The translations under genes were made by a program, and so were the position numbers. From NCBI GenBank assembly GCA_013374505.1, contig QENJ01000114.1, positions 1 through 6,113 of the forward strand: 6,113 nt of DNA. Reading direction: 5' to 3'. Positions 1 to 4,912 of the stretch are shown here, piece after piece. This DNA is from Candidatus Methanophagaceae archaeon. Lineage in GTDB: Archaea; Halobacteriota; Syntropharchaeia; Alkanophagales; Methanospirareceae. Each line of letters opens with the position of its first letter. The stretch's first letter is position 1. The notes beneath the pieces were generated by a model. The model saw only the letters and a list, made by a program, of their open reading frames with translations. It ran no database searches and was not told the DNA's origin.

Positions 1-152
1 TTAGAAACTCGAACAGTCCCAGATAGACGATTTGGTAATTCGGATATCAACGCCTTTTTAAAAGTTTCTAAGTCACCATATATCGATTTAAACTTTTTAT
101 GCAACTTTTTCACATCTTTTGAGAACTCAGGCACTTCTTCAAAATCAGTCAT
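1..152 (-). CDS. RelE/HigB-like toxin, N-terminal part only (runs off the window)
   Basis: The reading frame starts at an ATG at 152-150 and stays open for 50 codons to the window edge, so the C-terminal part is missing. It begins MTDFEEVPEFSKDVKKL and continues with a Lys-rich helix and DLETFKKAL. A short strand, then 'F-x-KD-x-KKL-x-KK(F/Y)', then a second helix is what the N-terminus of RelE/ParE-superfamily toxins usually looks like; many members are ribosome-dependent mRNA endonucleases. The ATG overlaps the last 8 bases of the upstream Panacea antitoxin gene, so the two are almost certainly cotranscribed and translationally coupled. The fold call rests on 50 residues. The catalytic residues of such toxins usually lie further downstream and cannot be checked here. 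Confidence 0.7.
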   Translation of the reverse strand, partial: MTDFEEVPEFSKDVKKLHKKFKSIYGDLETFKKALISELPNRLSGTVRVS

Positions 153-696
153 CTTCGTATTCTCTTACAGAAAACAGAGGATCTCTATAAAATACTAATT
201 CATAGTCAATAATGTCATTATCTTTGGTTGCTTTGTAGGGCGTGTCCCTATGTGAAAACTCGCTTATTTGTGTAGCATTCATATGTGAATACTTTAAAAT
301 AACATCATCGATAACCTGAATTTCGTTTCCATTAAGCAAACTAACATCTGGTCTTTTTTGTGATAAAAACTTTTGTTGATCGTATTTTCCGTATTGTCCG
401 ATAAATTGCATAATAATATCTTCGTTCTCAAGTTCTTCTACTACTTCATCAAAATGACATGGAGCAGGACCAAGTGGGATTTTACGATACGATTCACTTG
501 ATAATTTCTTTTCATATAATTCGTAATAATCGAAATCTGAGAAATATAAGAGTTTAAATAATACAGTCTTGCCAACATTGTCTAAATGAACGCATTGATG
601 AATTATATAATGAAGAAACTGTTTGCATTTTTCTCTATTGAATACCTCATTCTCTAAAGCGTCAGCCAATTCTACAACCTCTTTTTCTCTCTCCAT
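145..696 (-). CDS. Panacea-domain (DUF4065) antitoxin
   Basis: This 183-residue protein has the hallmarks of the Panacea/SocA-like DUF4065 family: KLLYFSDFDYYE at residues 48-59, RKIPLGPAP at 71-79, and the C-terminal EFSHRDTPYKAT (146-156) followed by IIDYELVFY (162-170). From the family: Panacea domains are antitoxins that neutralise many unrelated toxins by direct binding. The neighbour supports this, because the next gene overlaps its stop codon by 8 bp and looks like a RelE-type toxin. I see no extra DNA-binding domain; the first 40 residues are a charged helical extension. No Shine-Dalgarno sequence precedes the ATG. Instead a TATA-like box sits about 26 bp upstream, so the mRNA may be leaderless. 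The palindrome between box and start is a candidate autoregulatory operator. Family call is firm; the partner's identity is less so. Confidence 0.88.
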   Translation of the reverse strand: MEREKEVVELADALENEVFNREKCKQFLHYIIHQCVHLDNVGKTVLFKLLYFSDFDYYELYEKKLSSESYRKIPLGPAPCHFDEVVEELENEDIIMQFIGQYGKYDQQKFLSQKRPDVSLLNGNEIQVIDDVILKYSHMNATQISEFSHRDTPYKATKDNDIIDYELVFYRDPLFSVREYEDD

Positions 697-704
697 ATAT
701 AATT

Positions 705-720
705 TACAATGTGAATTGTA
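705..720. promoter_or_regulatory. Palindrome between TATA box and antitoxin start (candidate operator)
   Basis: TACAAT and ATTGTA form perfect 6-bp arms around a 4-base spacer (GTGA). The site lies between the TATA-like box and the antitoxin ATG, overlapping the box by three bases. A repressor bound here would block preinitiation-complex assembly or initiation, which is where an autoregulating toxin-antitoxin complex would act. Binding is inferred only. Confidence 0.45.
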
Positions 721-731
721 TATAAGTTTTT
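718..731 (-). promoter_or_regulatory. Archaeal-type TATA box for the Panacea operon
   Basis: On the minus strand an A-rich run precedes CTTATATAC, matching an archaeal BRE plus TATA box. The box centre is about 26 bp from the antitoxin ATG, so transcription would begin at or next to the start codon and give a leaderless mRNA. The absence of a Shine-Dalgarno sequence fits. A bacterial reading is possible, but I see no well-spaced -35/-10 pair. Confidence 0.55.
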
Positions 732-762
732 TCCAATCCCACCATACGATTTGTAGCCACTT

Positions 763-855
763 AAGTCACTATACCCCGTTAAGTACAAGGCCTGTACATA
801 AGCATGACCGCCGATGACTTAAACTACATTTTTATCACAGGTATGACATAGGTAT
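763..855 (-). repeat. Inverted repeat copy 1 (outward-facing, upstream of Panacea operon)
   Basis: This is one of two imperfect copies facing opposite ways; the other is at 2052-2134. The best block is 791-828, which matches the reverse complement of 2085-2122 at 35 of 38 bases. A 13-base block at 843-855 is identical to the reverse complement of 2052-2064, and an outer block at 763-775 matches 2122-2134 apart from small differences. This copy carries about 16 extra bases near 776-790. Read on the minus strand it starts with a TATA-like TTTTTATATACC (851-862) and points at the antitoxin gene. It could be a shared promoter/leader, a small RNA gene, or the end of a mobile element. No transposase is seen between the copies. 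Confidence 0.75.
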
Positions 856-870
856 ATAAAAACTATTCGA

Positions 871-928
871 TTTTTTAGTTTTGATACTTTCCACAAAAAG
901 TTTGTTATAAAGCGATAGAACTAAAAAA
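871..928. other. AT-rich stem-loop downstream of the nuclease relic
   Basis: TTTTTTAGTT at 871-880 and AACTAAAAAA at 919-928 are perfect 10-bp inverted arms with a 38-base loop. The element lies just past the 3' end of the minus-strand nuclease pseudogene. The T-rich minus-strand run could serve as a terminator, but the stem is weak and the loop long, so chance in AT-rich DNA is plausible. Apart from this and inverted repeat copy 1, I see nothing else in 731-965. Confidence 0.25.
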
Positions 929-965
929 GGTTACACACAAGAACAGTATTGTTTTTGGTTTCATA

Positions 966-1990
966 CTATCTTACACCTTCACGCTTTCGCATAATCAAAT
1001 ATATCGCAGCCACTATGCCAAGTATAGTAAACAAAAATCCAAAGGTATGTATTGACGAAATTGTTGGACTTGGAGAAGGCGAAGGTGTTGGCGTTAAGGT
1101 AGGTTCCGGCGTTGGAGTCATATCCACGTATTCCAACGGGCTTTCCATCCAAACATCCGGATTGAACTCATTAGGATAATCCATCGCTTCTGCATAGCCT
1201 TCTATCAAAAGCAACTGATTTAAGTTAACCCTGTGAGTTTCGTTATAAGGAATGTAAACCACCGCAACAATCCGGCCTACTGGTCTATGATGTGAATGTC
1301 GTCTATGTCAAGGTAAACCACCTTTCCTTCGCATAGCCCCTTCACATATTCTTTCGCGGCTTTACCCTCTTCTGTATCAAGCTCAGGCGTGTTAATATCC
1401 GCAAACCGTATCCGTCCAACATCTTCTACCTCTATGGTGTCGCCATCTATTACGGTGGTAACTATCCCCGACTCAGCAAGCTTCGATAGGTCAATCGGTG
1501 CTGGAGAAAGAGATGGCTTTGGTGTAGTAGAAGGTTCTGGAGTCTGCTTTACAAATTCATCTCTCACTTCAAAAATCCATTCGGAATCGTTACGCACCCA
1601 ACAACGGTTATCGTCTTTCGTATCGCTTAATAGCGGTGTTCTATCCACTTCCTTCCCTTCGGAATCCTTTAAGGTTATCGTTTCGTTTTTGTTGTTTAAC
1701 CATTGATAGGGGAGATAGTAGACATAATAAGCATCGGGATTAAGGGTGGTGCCTTCGGGTACAGTTTCCCTTTCGCCATCCGCGTTTTCTAAAGTCCAGT
1801 TGCCTATCTCCACGCTTGCGTTTGAAGGGTTGTTAAGGGTAACCCCCTCGGTACAACTCTCATATAGCGCTGGTTTTTGGTCGAAGGCGTATAATATTAT
1901 TTCTGTGGAAGAAGCGGAAGGGGTTGCTAAGGCGATGCTTAAGAGAAGCGTCAAAGCGATTCCTAATAATATTCTTTGGTTTTTTGTCAT
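966..1990 (-). pseudogene. Secreted lamin-tail / staphylococcal-nuclease-like protein, frameshifted
   Basis: Two open frames form one broken gene. The first (1990-1277, 237 residues) has a signal peptide (about 1-28), a lamin-tail-like beta domain (about 29-142), a Pro/Thr/Ser linker (150-165) and the start of a thermonuclease domain with VIDGDT (180-185) and RIRFADINTPE (193-203). It stops at TAG just after HIIDQ. Restoring one base near 1277-1280 continues it as Y-GRIVAVVYIPY, the classic YGR motif, through LLLIEGYAEAMDYP, a second Pro/Thr/Ser linker, a membrane helix and the basic tail RKREGVR. The intact product would be about 341 residues: an exported, membrane-anchored DNA/RNA-degrading enzyme. 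Against S. aureus nuclease, R195 matches Arg35, E203 matches Glu43 and N200 replaces Asp40; the Arg87 equivalent is lost through the shift. The downstream piece has only a GTG start inside the domain, so it is not a separate gene. A sequencing error would look identical. Confidence 0.82.
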
Positions 1991-2051
1991 TGTTACTGAT
2001 TTATAGAGAAATAATAAAATAATTCATGTGATAAAGTAGAAAAGCTTTTAG

Positions 2052-2134
2052 ATACCTATGTCATTAATCGCTAATGATAGTGTATGTAGTCTAAGTCATC
2101 GGCGGTCGTGCTTAAGTACAGGGTATGTGACTTC
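2052..2134 (+). repeat. Inverted repeat copy 2 (outward-facing, upstream of HEPN gene)
   Basis: This is the partner of the repeat at 763-855, in the opposite orientation. It lacks the roughly 16-base insert of copy 1 and has about 8 more bases between its two inner conserved blocks. Read on the plus strand it begins with CTTTTAGATACC (2045-2056), in the place of copy 1's TATA-like sequence, and ends 37 bp before the HEPN start codon. Both copies therefore read out into the nearest toxin-like gene. It lies in the 180-bp gap between the divergent nuclease relic and the HEPN gene. Confidence 0.75.
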
Positions 2135-2160
2135 AAATGAAAATTGTATGTAAAATCATC

Positions 2161-2165
2161 AGGTG
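2161..2165 (+). promoter_or_regulatory. Ribosome binding site fixing the HEPN start
   Basis: AGGTG stands 5 bases before the ATG at 2171 and matches the anti-Shine-Dalgarno sequence. It favours this ATG over the in-frame TTG at 2144, which has no such site. Confidence 0.65.
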
Positions 2166-2170
2166 ATTAT

Positions 2171-2788
2171 ATGACGTCGGTAGGTAAAGAGACGATAGAT
2201 AGAACGGAAGCATTAGAGTGGGTATTTCGTATTGCATTAATAAATTCAGCGGGATATCGAAAAATGCTTCAGAATAAAGAAGTTTTAAAGTGTGTTTATC
2301 CAGAAAAGTTCATTACCTCTGATAATCCCAAAATTATGCATACGATCGAAGGCTCAGATTATATTTTCACAACAACTAAAAATGAAATTGTTAAAGAACA
2401 TAATTTTAAAATGTTCCTAAGTCGATTAATTGCCCTATCTATTGTAGGATTGACTGCGGTTTTCGAACAGTATCTAAAAGAGATTCTTAAAAACCACTTC
2501 CATAAAAATGTTGACAAGGGTGTTTTTTACCACTTTAAAAATGAATTTAACGAAAAAACAAAAAGGGATATTGAAAACGATTTTGAAAAATATCCAAGGC
2601 TTTTGCTCTATTACAATGTTCGCCATATCATTGTTCATAGCTCAGGTCGTATTGATTCTAAATTTAAGAAAAACATAAAGACAGATCAGGAAGTTGGGGA
2701 TTCGTATGTGTTCCACGCTGTGGATGTACCCGAGTACAACGAAACGATTAAAGATTTCGTGAATTTTGTAGATAGTTACCTTGGCTGA
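2171..2788 (+). CDS. HEPN-domain protein, putative RNase
   Basis: With the ATG at 2171 the protein has 205 residues. It is largely helical. A predicted core helix (RLIALSIVGLTAVFEQYLKEIL, about 85-106) is followed by the HEPN signature RHIIVH at 151-156, an R-x4-H motif with the arginine and histidine in place. In HEPN RNases these two residues form the active site across a dimer. Such proteins serve as toxins and as effectors in antiphage systems; which RNA this one cuts cannot be told. No partner antitoxin gene such as MNT is adjacent. It is the only clear gene here on the plus strand, running against the cassette genes and converging on the DUF2971 gene 69 bp away. An outward-facing repeat lies immediately upstream and may supply its promoter. 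The exact HEPN subfamily is not recognised. Confidence 0.75.
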   Translation: MTSVGKETIDRTEALEWVFRIALINSAGYRKMLQNKEVLKCVYPEKFITSDNPKIMHTIEGSDYIFTTTKNEIVKEHNFKMFLSRLIALSIVGLTAVFEQYLKEILKNHFHKNVDKGVFYHFKNEFNEKTKRDIENDFEKYPRLLLYYNVRHIIVHSSGRIDSKFKKNIKTDQEVGDSYVFHAVDVPEYNETIKDFVNFVDSYLG

Positions 2789-2801
2789 TATTTAGATTGA
2801 T

Positions 2802-2856
2802 AGCCGCAAACGGATGTACCCGATTTCAATCGGGTGTAGAGCGGCTGGGGCGTTTG
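2802..2856. other. Structured convergent spacer: hairpin with pseudoknot-like flanks
   Basis: ACCCGATT (2818-2825) pairs perfectly with AATCGGGT (2828-2835). Outside it, AGCCGC (2802-2807) can pair with GCGGCT (2841-2846), and AAACG (2808-2812) with CGTTT (2851-2855). These last two pairings cross, so they are alternatives or a pseudoknot. The element fills the gap between the convergent HEPN and DUF2971 genes. It may be a bidirectional terminator, although there is no good U-run. It could also be a diverged attC closing the DUF2971 cassette, since CAAAC and GTTTG sit where simple sites would be, but it shares no sequence with attC sites A and B. Confidence 0.45.
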
Positions 2857-2857
2857 A

Positions 2858-3610
2858 TTAATATACTGGCCCTTCCGCTAAACTAGATTGTATTACTTCT
2901 TTCTCCAAATCATATTTATTGACAATGGACTTAACTACATCGTTAAACCATTTCGGAGCTGTAGGCGAAATAAATATTTTTTCAATTAGTGTGTATAAGT
3001 CAACGTTAATATATGCTCCAATATCAAATATTTCCTGCGTTAAATCAATTTCATCACCTTTAGTAGGGAACTTTTGAATAATTGCTCGTAATTCACGCTC
3101 ATGCTCAAAACTTTTTCTTTTATGCAAAAATGGGTTGAAAGAATACCTCTCAGGTAACCACTCGGTCTCATAGTCAATGTACTTTACTGTTCCTATATGC
3201 ACATCGTGCTCCGCATGATTTTAAAAACTTTCTGTTAATCGCTTGAAGGTCGACTGGATAGCAACTCCTTCATCAGTTTTTAGATATAAGTTCCACATAG
3301 CAGCGGATTCATAGTCATTTATATGCCAACAGTTCATAATTGTGAATCTTCTAATGTCTTTGGAAAAACTCGTAAGTTGTCTTTGCATTTCGTTGAAACT
3401 ATCTTCTGGAATATCTTTGTACATAATGGGACGGAGTTTTACGTTAGCTTTTGAGTATGAACCTTCGAATGAATCGGACAATCTGTCGGCTCTAGCGAAA
3501 AATAGCGCTTTTTTATCTAGCAGTGATACAAACTTTGTGAAATCTATATACCGCCATATTTTTATATCTTCATCACTAGGTTTTTCGAATGCAGGATGTT
3601 CTTTATACAT
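2858..3610 (-). pseudogene. DUF2971 family protein interrupted by an in-frame TAA
   Basis: The frame starts at ATG 3610 and reads MYKEHPAFEKPSDEDIKIWRYIDFTKF, then ALFFARADRLSDSFEGSY, typical of the DUF2971 N-terminus. The middle part (NCWHINDYESAAMWNLYLK, then DEGVAIQSTFKRL) is also typical. After 129 codons a TAA (3221-3223) interrupts it. The same frame then continues with NHAEHDVHIGTVKYIDY and runs to a TAA at 2858 without any shift. The distal part keeps family-like sequence (NPFLHKRKSFEHERELRAII), so this is one gene of about 249 residues plus the stop. The distal piece could begin only at an internal GTG. The function of DUF2971 is unknown; members often occur near mobile or defence genes. 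GAGG stands 7 bases before the ATG, and the start lies 28 bp inside the cassette after attC A. A single base change could explain the stop, as could a sequencing error. Confidence 0.8.
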
Positions 3611-3632
3611 GATTACGCCTCAAGCAAATTTC

Positions 3633-3720
3633 ACCTAACGTTCCGAGCGTATCTGAAGTTCCCCAAAGGGGAATTTGGGCGGAGTGCCGAAGGCACGAAG
3701 CCAGATACGCTCTGTTATAC
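3633..3720 (-). other. attC recombination site A (3' end of the protease cassette)
   Basis: Read on the minus strand: R'' GTATAAC (3720-3714), stem arm GAGCGTATCTG (3712-3702), inner hairpins, stem arm CAGATACGCTC (3655-3645), then R' GTTAGGT (3639-3633), a full match to the GTTRRRY core. The arms pair perfectly over 11 bp. Inside are two hairpins: TTCCCC/GGGGAA with an AAA loop (3659-3673) and GTGCC/GGCAC with a GAA loop (3684-3696). The site starts 13 bp after the protease stop codon and ends 22 bp before the DUF2971 ATG, the usual cassette layout. The expected crossover is between G 3639 and T 3638. An integron integrase would recombine the folded single strand of this site. Confidence 0.8.
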
Positions 3721-3733
3721 GATGGGCTGGCAA

Positions 3734-4576
3734 TCATATTTCACCTCGTGTCTTTAGGAATTCTTCTATTAACTCTTTAATCACAATTGATTTATAAACT
3801 ATTCCTAAATCTACCATTTGAGTGGTGGATACCACTGGGATTTTCCCTGTTGGGATGTCAATAAGTTCGATAGTATTCCAGTCTTTTCTTATAAATACAG
3901 ATGCCACAACACCCAAAAAGAAAATACGACTACCTACTAACAAGCCTTTACCTTTGGGAGAATAACTGCCTATATTACAAAGAAAAACCGGGCTTCCACT
4001 TGACCCTGGAAAGATTGATGCGTCAATTAGGAATTTGGGTTTTCTTTCAAAATCTATAGAAATAGGCGTTGCTGTTATCCCTCTCCTAACAACAGGCAAT
4101 AAATTCCCTCTATCATAAATACCACAAGGATAACCTACGAACACAATATCTTCCACAGCGTCAATATCTTCTCTTAATAGCTTATCTGATGGTATTAAAT
4201 CTGGAGTTACAGATCTAAAAAATATTTGAATGCCTCTATTGGATAATTCGTTTAGGACTGGTGCAAAAGGCATAATGGCGACATCTATATCATCTTGAGA
4301 GTGCCCTATCCATTGACTTTCAAAATTAGAATACTCAATCGTAAAAACCTTACCTAAAATCGGCTTTTCACCATCGCTTTGGTTAAAGGTCAGTTTTCCT
4401 TTGATAGAATTTTTAATAACGTGCTTGTTTGTCACTACAAATAAGTATTGTTTATCCTTTTTTACATATTTAAAAACAAACCCTGTACCAGTTATTGGAT
4501 TATTAGGAGGAAGGCTTGCTTCAATTCTTACTGTCGTAAACAGTATATTTTCAAATATCGATTCTGGTTTAATCAT
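3734..4576 (-). CDS. Trypsin-like serine protease, cassette-borne
   Basis: The 280-residue protein has the chymotrypsin-fold triad in order: His52 in TNKHVI, Asp98 in DDIDVAIM, and Ser193 in FPGSSGSPVF (188-198), with the oxyanion-hole glycine. VFVGYPCG (145-152) is a further feature of the Trypsin_2/Do-like group. No signal peptide, membrane helix or PDZ domain is visible, so it is probably cytoplasmic and not a housekeeping DegP. Single-domain trypsin-like proteases of this kind occur in antiphage and regulated-proteolysis systems, but the substrate here is unknown. The start is supported by AGGAGG at 4590-4585, 8 bases before the ATG. The gene fills a cassette that begins near 4614 and ends in attC A, 13 bp past its stop. 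The first bases of that cassette are complementary to the end flank at 16 of 21 positions. Confidence 0.85.
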   Translation of the reverse strand: MIKPESIFENILFTTVRIEASLPPNNPITGTGFVFKYVKKDKQYLFVVTNKHVIKNSIKGKLTFNQSDGEKPILGKVFTIEYSNFESQWIGHSQDDIDVAIMPFAPVLNELSNRGIQIFFRSVTPDLIPSDKLLREDIDAVEDIVFVGYPCGIYDRGNLLPVVRRGITATPISIDFERKPKFLIDASIFPGSSGSPVFLCNIGSYSPKGKGLLVGSRIFFLGVVASVFIRKDWNTIELIDIPTGKIPVVSTTQMVDLGIVYKSIVIKELIEEFLKTRGEI

Positions 4577-4608
4577 CGTATGTTCCTCCTATTATTTGCC
4601 AGCCTTTC

Positions 4609-4646
4609 GCCTAACTTCGGTATATCCGAACATGGTTCGCATATAC
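4609..4646 (-). other. Degenerate attC-like site D and true start of the protease cassette
   Basis: On the minus strand GTTAGGC (4615-4609) is a perfect R' core. Immediately before it is a hairpin: GTATAT (4646-4641), a mismatch, CGAAC (4639-4635), a CAT loop, GTTCG (4631-4627), a mismatch, ATATAC (4625-4620). Outside it, TTCG near 4660 could pair with CGAA at 4619-4616. No convincing R'' core is visible upstream, so the site is degraded or atypical. The bases following the core match the reverse complement of the flank of attC A, which marks this as the left boundary of the protease cassette. Confidence 0.5.
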
Positions 4647-4672
4647 ATCCCTATGGTCGAACTTCTCCACCT

Positions 4673-4780
4673 TTAACCCTCTTTCCCACCTTTCATCTGT
4701 GAATTATCCAACGGACTTTTAATCTTACCGATATCCTTATTACTCACATGGGTATATATAATTGTTCGAAATTTAATCAT
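4673..4780 (-). CDS. Possible 35-residue ORF in the short cassette segment
   Basis: ATG at 4780 opens a 35-codon frame (MIKFRTIIYTHVSNK...) ending in TAA at 4673. It lies in the roughly 196-bp stretch between the crossover of attC B and that of site D. A weak AGGGG lies 9 bases before the start. The peptide is basic and resembles nothing I know. The segment may instead be a cassette remnant or a promoter-carrying spacer, so coding is uncertain. Confidence 0.2.
   Translation of the reverse strand: MIKFRTIIYTHVSNKDIGKIKSPLDNSQMKGGKEG
4751..4763 (-). promoter_or_regulatory. TATA-like element upstream of the protease gene
   Basis: On the minus strand AATTATATATACC resembles an archaeal TATA box. 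Transcription would start near 4730 and give a leader of about 150 bases before the protease ATG. The element sits inside the small ORF of this segment, so the two interpretations compete. The DNA is AT-rich and chance is possible. Confidence 0.3.
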
Positions 4781-4804
4781 GCTTTTTATCCCCTGGGGCA
4801 TTTC

Positions 4805-4890
4805 TCATAACGTCACGAGCGTATCTGAAGTCCTGCGAAGCAGGATTTGGACGAACGACATAGGCAGAAGTCAGATACGCTCTGTTAGGT
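4805..4890 (-). other. attC recombination site B (3' end of the 382-residue HEPN cassette)
   Basis: Read on the minus strand: R'' ACCTAAC (4890-4884), a full RYYYAAC match, stem arm GAGCGTATCTG (4882-4872), a central part, arm CAGATACGCTC (4827-4817), then GTTATGA (4811-4805). The outer stem and much of the body match attC A. The inner hairpin TCCTGC/GCAGGA with a GAA loop (4831-4845) keeps its pairing while differing in bases from the hairpin of A. The trailing R' bases do not match consensus well, which is expected because those bases belong to the next unit. The site begins 22 bp after the HEPN stop codon. Confidence 0.8.
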
Positions 4891-4912
4891 GACGTGCTAA
4901 AGTCATCCAATT

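Noticed and set aside
966..1262. A separate small membrane-anchored protein of 98 residues
   Set aside because: It begins at a GTG within the thermonuclease domain and continues that domain once one base is restored at 1277-1280, so it is the 3' part of a broken gene.
1277..1279. TAG read as pyrrolysine in an archaeal host
   Set aside because: The frame after the TAG gives no nuclease sequence, whereas a one-base shift restores YGR and the rest of the domain.
1389..2006. Plus-strand open frames opposite the nuclease relic
   Set aside because: They mirror the codon pattern of the minus-strand gene and encode low-complexity Ser-rich sequence with no recognisable features.
763..2134. A transposon with terminal inverted repeats
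   Set aside because: There is no transposase or recombinase between the copies and I see no target-site duplication; the repeats also look promoter-like.
2144..2170. A longer HEPN protein starting at TTG 2144
   Set aside because: The ATG at 2171 has AGGTG five bases upstream and the extra nine residues show no conserved features.
2858..3202. A separate 114-residue gene
   Set aside because: It is in the same frame as the upstream DUF2971 segment and only an internal GTG could start it; a nonsense codon splits one gene.
4401..4702. Plus-strand open frames over the protease start and leader
   Set aside because: They lie antisense to the protease with its intact triad, lack ribosome binding sites and resemble no protein.
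3633..4890. A CRISPR array or tRNA genes from the direct repeats
   Set aside because: There are only two copies 1.1 kb apart, each following a stop codon, and the fold has no cloverleaf or anticodon arm; attC explains the data better.
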